From Porphyromonadaceae bacterium FC4 (GTDB taxonomy: Bacteria > Bacteroidota > Bacteroidia > Bacteroidales > Porphyromonadaceae): DNA of 64,000 nucleotides. The notes below the pieces were generated by a model. That model did not search any database. It was not told the origin of the DNA and saw nothing but the letters and a program-made list of their open reading frames with translations. The stretch is from the NCBI GenBank assembly GCA_900120395.1, contig LT635552.1:261377-325376 (forward strand), written 5' to 3'. Below, in pieces: positions 18,286 to 26,635 of this stretch (positions are counted from its first letter, which is position 1; each line of letters begins with the position of its first letter). Made by a program: the position numbers and the translations under genes.

Positions 18286-18646
18286 CATTACCCTCGAGGA
18301 TCTTCGGTTTTACGCCTACCACGGTGTCCTTCCGGACGAGCGGCGCGACGGAGCCAACTACCGGCTCAGCGTCACCCTCCGCTTCCCTGCCGTGCAAGCG
18401 ATGCAGAGTGACGCCGTAGAGGATACCATCAACTACGCCGAAGTCTACCGACTGATCAGCGACGAGATGGCGATTCCCTCCGACCTGCTTGAGCATGTCG
18501 TCTACCGAATCCTTTGCCGATTGGGCGAGCACTTTGCATCCCTCACCGAAGCGACCTGCTCACTCACCAAAGTACAGCCCCCCATCCCGGTCTTTGACGG
18601 CAGAGGGGCAACCTTCACCGCCACAGCCATCTACCAAGAGGAGTGA
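18254..18646 (+). CDS. folB: Dihydroneopterin aldolase
   Basis: Folate biosynthesis enzyme that cleaves 7,8-dihydroneopterin to 6-hydroxymethyl-dihydropterin. ~130 residues from ATG 18254 (MMKRPN); a longer open frame upstream is just overlap with the preceding gene. The motifs LRFYAYHGVLPDER, INYAEVY, LLEHVVYRI and the catalytic-Lys region LTKVQPPIP are all present. It overlaps the DAHP synthase gene by 32 bases. Confidence 0.9.
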   Translation: MMKRPNIVESSITLEDLRFYAYHGVLPDERRDGANYRLSVTLRFPAVQAMQSDAVEDTINYAEVYRLISDEMAIPSDLLEHVVYRILCRLGEHFASLTEATCSLTKVQPPIPVFDGRGATFTATAIYQEE

Positions 18647-18670
18647 GCTCATCACCCAGATACGATCCGT

Positions 18671-19906
18671 ATGCCTACACTCAGACCACTCTACCTCATC
18701 CCGATCTTCACTCTGCTCCTGGCGCTCACCGGCTGCGATGACAAGCGCCTGGGCAAGACCCCCGACACGCCCGACACGCTGCACACCATACAAGTCGAGC
18801 CCGGCACCATCAGCCGGCTCACCCTCCCCAAGCAGCTCCTCGGAGCCAAAAGCTACCGGTGGCAGATCACCGGCAAGTCCGGCAAACACTACCGACTCGA
18901 GAGCAGTACAGCTGCCACCCCGCAGTTCATAGCCATCCCCGGTGTTTACGACTTTGAGGTCACCGCCGATGGAGCCACAGAGCGGGTACGGGTGACGGTT
19001 GCCCCATACCCCGAGGGACAGGGCAGACCACACCCGTCAAAAGTATACGACTTCACCCCTGCCCCGGGGCAGTTTGTTGGCATCTATCCACGCTATGACG
19101 AGTCTGAGCCGATCCGAGAGCTGTACGACCGGCTCCTCGAGACCCTCAGCGAAGACCGGGGGCTGATCAGTCTCGGTGGCTGGGGCGGATCCATCACCTT
19201 TGGCTTCGACCACACGGTGATCAACGTTAGCGGACTGATGGACCTACAGATCGGGGGCAACGCCTTTTGGAACAACTCCCCCTACCTACCCGAGGGCGTC
19301 CTCCGCGACACCTCCGGAAGCGCAGAGCCGGGCATCGTCCAAGTAGCCTACGACGCCAACCAAAACGGTCTTCCCGACGACCCCTGGTACGAGATCAAGG
19401 GCAGTGGGCACACCTCCCGGATCAGTGAGTACTGGTCCCCCTTTGCTCAAAAGGCAGGAAACCTCACCTCCTACACCCCCGACTACAGCATCACCTACCA
19501 CAGACCGACATCGGCAGAGCCGGGCATCGTCCGCTGGGAGGACAACCAAGGCGAGAGCGGAGCCCTCACGACCCACTACCCCACCTGGATAGAGGGCGAC
19601 AAGATCACGGCAAAAGGGACACGGCTCCCGCAAAATGGAGTTGCGCTGGACATGATACACCTCTTTGCTTTCGACTACGGCTACACAGACAACCGCCCCA
19701 ATAGCGACCCTGCCGGGAACATCGACCTCGACTGGGCGGTGGACCGGCACGGCAATCCTGCCCACCTCCTCGGCATCGACTTCGTAAGGGTTTACACCGG
19801 AGTGCAGCAGCAAAATGGCAGACTGGGCGAAAACTCCACCGAGCTCAGCCTCACGACCGACCTGCACACCGCCCAAAAAGCAATCCCCACCCTCACCTCC
19901 AAGTGA
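18671..19906 (+). CDS. Surface lipoprotein of unknown function
   Basis: 411 residues with a lipobox (LLALTGC, Cys22). An Ig/PKD-like segment covers about 40-120 (IPGVYDFEVTADGATERVRVTV), followed by a domain starting FTPAPGQFVGIYP with GWGGSITFGFDH and YDANQNGLPDDPWYEI, a candidate Ca-binding Asp-rich loop. It resembles the cell-surface proteins found beside TonB-dependent receptors in gut Bacteroidota, some in vitamin B12 loci; no such receptor is next to it here. Last gene of the rightward run, 24 bases after folB. Confidence 0.7.
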   Translation: MPTLRPLYLIPIFTLLLALTGCDDKRLGKTPDTPDTLHTIQVEPGTISRLTLPKQLLGAKSYRWQITGKSGKHYRLESSTAATPQFIAIPGVYDFEVTADGATERVRVTVAPYPEGQGRPHPSKVYDFTPAPGQFVGIYPRYDESEPIRELYDRLLETLSEDRGLISLGGWGGSITFGFDHTVINVSGLMDLQIGGNAFWNNSPYLPEGVLRDTSGSAEPGIVQVAYDANQNGLPDDPWYEIKGSGHTSRISEYWSPFAQKAGNLTSYTPDYSITYHRPTSAEPGIVRWEDNQGESGALTTHYPTWIEGDKITAKGTRLPQNGVALDMIHLFAFDYGYTDNRPNSDPAGNIDLDWAVDRHGNPAHLLGIDFVRVYTGVQQQNGRLGENSTELSLTTDLHTAQKAIPTLTSK

Positions 19907-20038
19907 ACAAACGTCCCAACCCTATGGCAACCCCTGGGGGTCGGCAGTGCCGCAGCAGCACCTCTCAAGGGTCTCCATAGGGTCGGAAAGGTTGGTCAAC
20001 AGCATCCCGCAGGCGTCGTCGTAAGGATGGGAGATTGG

Positions 20039-20160
20039 GCGGCAGCACCCCGATAGGGGTGCCTTCTTCATAGACCGCGTGTCGAGGTGCGCAGCACCGA
20101 AGATCCCGGGAAGGCAGCAAACCATACCACCAATAAACGACCCCACATGGGTGCCATAGG
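20039..20160 (+). repeat. GC-rich palindromic repeat (G family), single copy
   Basis: A copy of the ~120-base element: CACCCC-gata-GGGGTG hairpin, the TTCATAGACCG block, stem GGTGC-gca-GCACC, then a decayed last hairpin (CGACCCCACATGGGTG). It lies between the lipoprotein gene and the SusD terminator, in the 338-base gap 19907-20244. Confidence 0.75.
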
Positions 20161-20184
20161 GGCGGTTCGGAGGACGCATGATGT

Positions 20185-20220
20185 AAAAAAATACCGGCAA
20201 GGTACAGACCTTGCCGGCAT
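20185..20220 (-). terminator. Terminator of the SusC/SusD operon
   Basis: Minus strand: stem ATGCCGGCAAGGT, loop CTGT, near-perfect complement ACCTTGCCGGTAT, then a run of T. It lies 25 bases past the susD stop. Confidence 0.85.
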
Positions 20221-20244
20221 TACAATTTTGGGATTAAAGTGGGA

Positions 20245-22020
20245 TTACTTACCGGAAACCCCTTCCCAGCCCGGATTTTGGGTTAGGTTTCGGTTGAGAA
20301 TCAACTGGTCTTTCGGAATCGGGAAGAGCCAGCGTTTGTCGTCTTTGGTCCATTTCCTACCGTTGTTTTGCAGGCTGGTGCCCGGGTATTGATAGAGGTA
20401 GGTCTTGCCTTGATACTCGATGGTGGGTCGTGCGTCGGGACCAAATGTGGTGTTAGCCTTTTTGTAGGCTTCACGCACGGATGGGGTGATCCGTATTCCC
20501 AACATGGTCTTGGGGTTCTCCAGGAGGGTCATGGCGTTCCATCTCTGGAGGTCATCAAACCGTCTGCCCTCTGCGATCAACTCAATGCGACGCTCGCGTC
20601 GGATTTCATAGAGTAGTGGACTGATCGTGTATCCGTAGTTGACCGGAGCCGCATCAACGGTGGGGTTGACGGTCAGGTGTGCCATCTCGACACGATCACG
20701 TAGTTTATTGATGGTCTTGTCCAGTATCGGCTGTGTGCACGATCCCAGCTCGGCGTGAGCTTCGGCATTCATCAGGAGGACTTCGGCGTAGCGGTAAATG
20801 AACCAATCGTAGTACGTATTCCTGGCATTCTCTTGCTTTTCGTTGGCTGATCTGTACTTGACACACGGGTAGCCGGTGACACCTCTCACGTTGTCTACTG
20901 AGGGTAGCTCGTTGACATATCGTTCGCCATTTTTCACCCGGTAGGGTTTGTGCGGGTTGTCGATGATCTGGTAGATGCGCGGATCTCTGTCGACAAACTC
21001 GTCTCCCAGGTTTTCATCACCCTTGTATCCCGATTCCGGGTTGTAGATAGGGGTGCCGTCTTTCATCAAGAAGGACTCAACAAAGTCTTTGGACAGTCCC
21101 ACTCCGTTTTCCCCCACTTGTCGTCCCGTCTCATGTGTGAGGACTCCCTCGGTGTAGTAGCGGGCAAGGATGTTCTCCTTGTTGGTGCTTAAGTCCCTTT
21201 GGGTGAATTGATTTGAGTAGTACAGTGGGTAGTCGGGGAACGAAAGCTGATCGCAGCCTTGGTCGGATCCTTGGACAATCTCGTATCTACCGGTCGCCAT
21301 AATGTCATCGGTCAGCTTGACCACTTTTTTCAGCAGATTGTTGGGGGTGAGGTCACCGCTTCCGCTCTGTCCGTGGTACTTCATGTAGGTGCCGTAGTAG
21401 AGGCAGATCCTAGCCAGCTGAGTGCGTGCTGCATCCTTGTGGAGGCGTCCGAGTACTGCGTTTTCCTTTTCGGGCAGCCACCGGATGGCGTACTCCATAT
21501 CCTCTATGATCTTGCCGAGTACTTCGTCTCTCTTGTCTCTAGGCTTGGTCAGCAGCTCTTCATCATTGGTCTTGAGATCGGTCTCGTACCAGGGGACATC
21601 GCCGTAGCGCTTGATCTTGTTGTAATAGAGCAGTCCCCTAAAGAAGCGCACCTCGGCGGTGTACTTATTGATCTCTTTTTCGTCGCCCTTTACATTCCCG
21701 ACGCGCTGGAGGAAGTAGTTGCACGAGCCAATATCCCCCCAGCTCCAGCCACCGCTGGCACTTTCTTGGTTCATGTTGTCAAATAGGATGGCAACCTTGT
21801 TGTTTTTCACAAAGTTGTCGCTCCCCTCATCTCCGTGCGCTGTTGGTCGTGGCAGGTATCCATAGAGTCCATTGGCGTAGAGCTCCAGGTCCTCCACTTT
21901 TGACCAGTAGCTCTTGTCAGTGATGACGCCCTTTGGGCTCATGTCTATGAGATCGCATCCGGTCCCCCATGCAGACAGGAGTAGGATGAGGCAGAGTTGT
22001 TGTATTGTTATACGTTTCAT
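20245..22020 (-). CDS. RagB/SusD-family nutrient-binding lipoprotein
   Basis: 591 residues; lipobox ending at Cys22 (SAWGTGC). The SusD N-terminal TPR-like region (KSYWSKVEDLELYANGLYG) and the C-terminal RagB/SusD motifs (LLYEIRRERRIELIAEGRRFDDLQRW) are clear. These lipoproteins cap a SusC barrel and hand it oligosaccharides or peptides. It follows the SusC gene by 21 bases, in the same operon. No glycosidase, sensor or sigma/anti-sigma pair accompanies the two, so the substrate is unknown; a peptide substrate as for RagAB would suit an asaccharolytic organism. Confidence 0.92.
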   Translation of the reverse strand: MKRITIQQLCLILLLSAWGTGCDLIDMSPKGVITDKSYWSKVEDLELYANGLYGYLPRPTAHGDEGSDNFVKNNKVAILFDNMNQESASGGWSWGDIGSCNYFLQRVGNVKGDEKEINKYTAEVRFFRGLLYYNKIKRYGDVPWYETDLKTNDEELLTKPRDKRDEVLGKIIEDMEYAIRWLPEKENAVLGRLHKDAARTQLARICLYYGTYMKYHGQSGSGDLTPNNLLKKVVKLTDDIMATGRYEIVQGSDQGCDQLSFPDYPLYYSNQFTQRDLSTNKENILARYYTEGVLTHETGRQVGENGVGLSKDFVESFLMKDGTPIYNPESGYKGDENLGDEFVDRDPRIYQIIDNPHKPYRVKNGERYVNELPSVDNVRGVTGYPCVKYRSANEKQENARNTYYDWFIYRYAEVLLMNAEAHAELGSCTQPILDKTINKLRDRVEMAHLTVNPTVDAAPVNYGYTISPLLYEIRRERRIELIAEGRRFDDLQRWNAMTLLENPKTMLGIRITPSVREAYKKANTTFGPDARPTIEYQGKTYLYQYPGTSLQNNGRKWTKDDKRWLFPIPKDQLILNRNLTQNPGWEGVSGK

Positions 22021-22041
22021 ATCTGTATTCTAAATCTTGGT

Positions 22042-25000
22042 TTAGATGGTGAGGGAAAGCCCGATGGCAATCTTTTTGTTGATCGGGTAGACCATGTTGT
22101 TGAGCACCTCGGGATCAAATGCCTTGATCATCGGGGTCAGCGTCAAGAGGTTTTCGCCCTGGATGTAGAGGCGCATGTTGGTGATTCCGAGCATACTGTT
22201 GACCTCCTTGGGCAGGGTGTACCCTATGGTCACATTCTTTAGCCGAGCATAGGCTGCATTTTGGAGATACCTCGTGCTGGTTTGCCTACTACCGGGCCAA
22301 GTCTGATAGTCTAGGTGAGGACGTGGGAAGTAGGCGTTGCGATTGTCCTCTGTCCAGTAGTCCAGAGACGTGGTGAGTGGGGTCTGCCAAGGATCGGTAA
22401 AGCCCCAGAAGTTGGGACCGCCGGGCATAAAGGTCCGCTTGCCGACACCCTGTATAAAGATCTCTGCATCGATGCCCTTGTAATCGGCACCGAGGGTGAG
22501 ACCGAACGTGTAGCGCGGTGTGGAGTTGCCGATGATCTTGCGGTCGCCGGGATTACTGAGGGTATTGTCGCCAAAGTCCACCTTTTTGTTTCCGTCCAGA
22601 TCCTCATATTTGATGTCTCCGGGTGCCCACTTGACGGTAGCAAGGCGAGATTGATCGGCGTGATTCTTGACCTCTTCTTCTGTCTGAAACAGTCCGTTGG
22701 AGACAAAGCCCCAGATCTCTCCGAGCTTTTCTCCGACGTAGTGTTGACCGAGAAGCCCGTTGGGGTTGTCAAAGCGGGTGATGACTGACTGGTAGTCTGC
22801 CAGCACCGCTTTTACGTGGTAGTTGAATCCGGATGAGAGTCGGTCATTCCACTCCATCGAGAGCTCCCATCCGTATGTTTTCATGTCGGCTGCGTTTTCT
22901 CTGGGGACGCCGGCACCGAGCACAGAGGGGAGGGGCTTGCCACTGGTGAGCATATCCTTGGTGGCTCTCTGGTAGATGTCGAACCCGGTGATCAGTCGGC
23001 TGTTGAAGAAGTGTGCATCGACTCCGAGGTTGATTTGGCTCACCTTCTCCCACGTGAAGTAGGCACTGACAAGTCCGGGACGAGACACCGCTACCGGACG
23101 CTGACCGCCAAATAGGATGTCGTATTGAGTATTGATACCGTAGTTTGCCAGGTAGGGGAAGTCGCCGACGACGTTCTGGTTACCCAGGGTACCATAGGAT
23201 GCGCGGAGCTTCAGGTCATTGAAATACTCTCTGAGGCCTTCGCTCCAGAAGCTTTCCTCGGAAACACGCCATGCGCCGGAGAAAGAGGGGAAGAAGGCGT
23301 ACCGTCCTGCCTTCGGAAACTTTGACGATCCGTCAATTCGCCCATTGACTTCCAAAAGGTACTTGCCCATAAAGTCGTAGTTGATACGGCCAAAGAGACC
23401 CTGTACCGCCCAGCCGGATTCGTTGCCTGTCGTCTTTTGGTCTCCGTAGGCTAGGTCGATGATGGGCTTGTCGTTGTCAACAAGTCCCAGACGCCCTGCC
23501 ATGCTGTTGGAGTTTTCTTTTTTCTCAAAGTTGTATCCGACCATCACCTTAGTGTTATGCTTTTCTGCAAACGTCTTGGTGTACTCGGCAAATGCGTTGA
23601 AAGCGTGGTAGTAGTCGTTGTTGTTAGCTACTACAGCACTGTTGTTTTTGGTCCAAGGATAAGGCTGCTCAGTGCCGGGCACTGCGGTGTACTCGTTAAA
23701 CCTCCGCACGTGTTCGTTGGTGTTTCTGTTGTAGTAGTTCCACGTGTAGTCTGCGTTGATGACGAGCCCTTCGATAGGGGTCAGTCGTACTGCACCGCTG
23801 ATCCAGAGGTCATTGGTCTTGAAGATTGAGTTGCCACCTTCGCGCATTACTGCCACGGGGTTGGTGTAGCCCCCTTGTCCGGCATAGTGTCCATCGGGGT
23901 GATAGACAGGCATGAGCGGGCTCAGGTCGGCTTTGAGCATACCGGAGGATGGTGAGATACCGGAGTAGGCTGTGGGGTTCATGGACGTTGCACCACCGGA
24001 TGGGTGTTGCTCTGAGGTATAGGCGTTGGTGATTTTTCCGGAGATGTTGAGCCAATCGGTTATCTGTGAGGAGACATTGATATTGGCGTTCATCTTGCGG
24101 TACTTGTCGTCGGCGTGCTTCAGGATACCTCCTTGGTCATTTAGTCCGAGGGAAGCGTAGTAGTTCATCTTTGATGTACCACCGGTGATGCCTGCAGTGA
24201 TGATCTTGGAGAACGAGGTCTTGTACAGCTCGTTCCACCAGTCGGTGTTACCACAGTACTCGTACTTATGCGGTGTGCTACTATGGGGGTTGACGAAGAC
24301 CGGCTTGTCGTAGGTGCCTTCGAAATACTTCTTGGCATACTCGTACACAGACTCGTGGTAGACTCTGCCTCCGCCGTCATTCTTACTTGCCTCGTCTTTC
24401 ATCTTGAGGAAGTCCATGGAGTTGATGTTGTGAAACTCCATGGCAGGCTTTTGCCAGTATCCGGTCACCGATGCTGTGATGACGGGCTTCTCTTGTTGCT
24501 TACCCTTCTTCGTAGTAATGAGGATCACACCATACGCTGCCCGTGCACCATAGATGGAGGCGGATGCAGCATCCTTTAGGACAGAAATTGACTCGATGTC
24601 CTCAGGGTTGACGAGGTTGGGATCCATCTGGACGTTGTCCACCAAGACAAGTGGACCACCGCCATTGAGAGAGGTGTTACCGCGGATGTTGAAGCTGGAG
24701 TGAGATCCAGGCGCACCACCGCTATTCATGGAGACGTTCAGGTTGGGCACGACTCCTTGGAGCCCTTGACCGACATTGGTGATCGGTCGATTCTCCAGGG
24801 TCTTACCGCTCACTGTGGCGACGGCGCCGGAGAGGTTGGCTTTTTTCTGGGTGCCGTAGCCGACGACGACTAGTTCGTCGAGGAGCTCTTGGTCATCGTG
24901 GAGTACTATGGAGAGGTCTGTCTGTCCGTTGATGGGGACATCGAGGGTCTTCATCCCCACGTAGGAGATGCGGAGCGTGCCATCGGCAGGGACTCCGTCG

Positions 25001-25257
25001 AGCTGAAAGGCACCATCCATATTGGTGACTGTGCCCTTGGTCCCGTCTTGGACGAGTACAATCGTGGCACCGATCACTGCTTCTCCGGTCGTGTCTTGCA
25101 CGACACCGCGGACTTTGATCTTGTCCGACTGGGTGACCTCCTTTGTGATCTTGCTATCTAACTCACTGGCATACAGCGAATTACCCCCCCCTATGGCGGG
25201 GAGTGCAATGGCGCAGACCAGAAGAGAAAGTACATGCCTAAAGTTACGTTTCTTCAT
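22042..25257 (-). CDS. RagA/SusC-family TonB-dependent outer-membrane transporter
   Basis: 1071 residues from ATG 25257 (MKKRNF), giving a proper signal peptide. After it come a carboxypeptidase-regulatory-like domain (~45-120: VRGVVQDTTGEAVIGATI), the SusC TonB-box region (LVVVGYGTQKKANLSGAV), plug domain and C-terminal barrel. No STN domain, so sigma-factor signalling is unlikely. It imports the cargo bound by the SusD-like partner using TonB energy. A -7 box lies about 100 bases upstream. Confidence 0.93.
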   Translation of the reverse strand: MKKRNFRHVLSLLVCAIALPAIGGGNSLYASELDSKITKEVTQSDKIKVRGVVQDTTGEAVIGATIVLVQDGTKGTVTNMDGAFQLDGVPADGTLRISYVGMKTLDVPINGQTDLSIVLHDDQELLDELVVVGYGTQKKANLSGAVATVSGKTLENRPITNVGQGLQGVVPNLNVSMNSGGAPGSHSSFNIRGNTSLNGGGPLVLVDNVQMDPNLVNPEDIESISVLKDAASASIYGARAAYGVILITTKKGKQQEKPVITASVTGYWQKPAMEFHNINSMDFLKMKDEASKNDGGGRVYHESVYEYAKKYFEGTYDKPVFVNPHSSTPHKYEYCGNTDWWNELYKTSFSKIITAGITGGTSKMNYYASLGLNDQGGILKHADDKYRKMNANINVSSQITDWLNISGKITNAYTSEQHPSGGATSMNPTAYSGISPSSGMLKADLSPLMPVYHPDGHYAGQGGYTNPVAVMREGGNSIFKTNDLWISGAVRLTPIEGLVINADYTWNYYNRNTNEHVRRFNEYTAVPGTEQPYPWTKNNSAVVANNNDYYHAFNAFAEYTKTFAEKHNTKVMVGYNFEKKENSNSMAGRLGLVDNDKPIIDLAYGDQKTTGNESGWAVQGLFGRINYDFMGKYLLEVNGRIDGSSKFPKAGRYAFFPSFSGAWRVSEESFWSEGLREYFNDLKLRASYGTLGNQNVVGDFPYLANYGINTQYDILFGGQRPVAVSRPGLVSAYFTWEKVSQINLGVDAHFFNSRLITGFDIYQRATKDMLTSGKPLPSVLGAGVPRENAADMKTYGWELSMEWNDRLSSGFNYHVKAVLADYQSVITRFDNPNGLLGQHYVGEKLGEIWGFVSNGLFQTEEEVKNHADQSRLATVKWAPGDIKYEDLDGNKKVDFGDNTLSNPGDRKIIGNSTPRYTFGLTLGADYKGIDAEIFIQGVGKRTFMPGGPNFWGFTDPWQTPLTTSLDYWTEDNRNAYFPRPHLDYQTWPGSRQTSTRYLQNAAYARLKNVTIGYTLPKEVNSMLGITNMRLYIQGENLLTLTPMIKAFDPEVLNNMVYPINKKIAIGLSLTI

Positions 25258-25356
25258 AAGTCTTGTGGTTTGAAATATATGTAATGTGTTAAGGTTTTTT
25301 GAACCACCTTCTAAAATGAATTGCCGTGAAGGCTGCCTAATCCTTCCTATCTTCAG

Positions 25357-25364
25357 CAAAGCTA
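25357..25364 (-). promoter_or_regulatory. -7 element for the SusC/SusD operon
   Basis: Minus strand TAGCTTTG, a match to TAnnTTTG, giving a leader of about 95 bases. No TTTG at -33. Confidence 0.5.
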
Positions 25365-25411
25365 CCTAAAAATATGTAAATTTTGTAGCCCTCACCTTTA
25401 ATAAGTAGATT

Positions 25412-25493
25412 CAGCGGATAGTAGCGAAATGTTTTCAGTAGGAAAGAGAAATGTTTCACGGATAGAAGCGGAGGGTTTCCAGTAGGAAACTTT
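25412..25493 (+). repeat. Doublet hairpin repeat, copy 2
   Basis: Two units (CGGATAGTAGC and CGGATAGAAGC), each followed by the TTTCC-agta-GGAAA type hairpin; the first stem is slightly decayed (TTTTCAGTAGGAAA). It lies between two leftward genes in the 449-base gap 25258-25706 and still has the plus orientation. Confidence 0.8.
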
Positions 25494-25627
25494 GGACGAT
25501 CAAGTACCAATTTCAGGCGTATAGGTCAAAAGTGTTGGCAAAAATGTCAATAGGGTTATTTATTAACGAGTATAGCTCAAAAGTGGACCGACCTCTATAG
25601 TTCTAACTTAATACCGCTGAAAAACAA

Positions 25628-25669
25628 ATAGAGGGTGTGCCAAAGTTGAGTCTTTGACACACCCTCTAT
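25628..25669 (-). terminator. Terminator of the OmpA operon
   Basis: 18-bp stem (ATAGAGGGTGTGnCAAAG and complement) around a 6-base loop; minus strand continues TTTGTTTTT. The core and the sequence beyond the T-run are nearly the same as in the terminator at 30772, in opposite orientation. Confidence 0.8.
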
Positions 25670-25706
25670 CTTTTCCTAAGGGATCGGTTTCCCTCAGTGG
25701 TACATG

Positions 25707-26606
25707 TTACTTACCTTCTTCCTTGTAGTCGGGACGGATGTCTACACGACGTGCATCGGGGTAGATGTCCGAGGTAATCTTCATGCTATCGATACCGGAG
25801 GGAATCACTTTCAGCATGTTCCGGCTGACTCCCTTGCTTACGAGGTAGTCGGCACATGCCTTGACACGGCGACCGGACAGCTTATTGTTGTACTTCATAT
25901 TTCCTTCCGGTGAAGCATAGCCTCTGAGGGTTATGCCCATGTTCGTGGCTTGGACCCATGCCGCAGCGTCGTCCAGTACTTTCTTGGAGTCTTCGGTGAG
26001 CTTTGAGCTGTCGAAGCCAAAGAATACCTGGCTGAGGAAGTGGTCCATGGAGACCGCCTTGGCACCCGGAGCTAGAGGGACGTGTGTGTCACCTGCTGCG
26101 GGGTCGATCAGCGCATTGGTTGCGGGTGCTCCCGCACCGGCTCCCGATAGGAGGTTGCTGATGGCTGCGGGGTCTAGGTCTCCTCTGCCTAGGAGTAGCA
26201 GTATGAGGTTTTCGAGCCTGCTTATACGCCTTTCGTACTCATCCGCATAAGACTGTCTCAGAGCTTGCTCGAGGAGTCGCTTTTTGAGCGTCTCCACCTT
26301 GAAGTTGTTTAGCGTCTTGGCTCTGTTGATCTGCTCTTGTGCCGGAGCACGGCTGGCTACGATCATCTTGGCGATGACCTCCTCGGCCTCCTCACGCGTG
26401 ATGGGCAGGAGGGCATTGTCGGGGAGCTTGTCGTAGTCTTCGATGCCTACGATCTCGCCAAGGTCTATATAGGATGGGCTTCGTTCCTCTACTACTACCA
26501 CGCTATCCGGAGTAGATACTACCACGTGCTTCACCTGCTCTTGAGCAGATGCACTCATGGCAATGGCACCCAGGCCTAGCGTCAGGAGTAGTGTTTTTGT
26601 TTTCAT
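25707..26606 (-). CDS. OmpA-family peptidoglycan-binding protein
   Basis: 299 residues with a signal peptide (cleavage after SASA, ~22). Residues ~75-140 are helical, probably coiled coil (KKRLLEQALRQSYADEYERRISRLENLI); an Ala/Gly-rich linker follows; ~185-295 is an OmpA C-terminal domain with FGFDSSKLTEDSKKVL and GYASPEGN...NNKLSGRRVKACADYL. Unlike classical OmpA it lacks its own N-terminal barrel. It lies 29 bases after the multi-barrel gene, so the two proteins may form a barrel-plus-anchor complex linking the outer membrane to peptidoglycan. Confidence 0.87.
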   Translation of the reverse strand: MKTKTLLLTLGLGAIAMSASAQEQVKHVVVSTPDSVVVVEERSPSYIDLGEIVGIEDYDKLPDNALLPITREEAEEVIAKMIVASRAPAQEQINRAKTLNNFKVETLKKRLLEQALRQSYADEYERRISRLENLILLLLGRGDLDPAAISNLLSGAGAGAPATNALIDPAAGDTHVPLAPGAKAVSMDHFLSQVFFGFDSSKLTEDSKKVLDDAAAWVQATNMGITLRGYASPEGNMKYNNKLSGRRVKACADYLVSKGVSRNMLKVIPSGIDSMKITSDIYPDARRVDIRPDYKEEGK

Positions 26607-26635
26607 AAAACTTAGTGTATAGAGGAGTGACTTTA

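Noticed and set aside
18671-19906. Vitamin B12-uptake lipoprotein
   Set aside because: Only a loose resemblance to surface proteins of such loci; no TonB receptor, btu genes or cobalamin riboswitch nearby.
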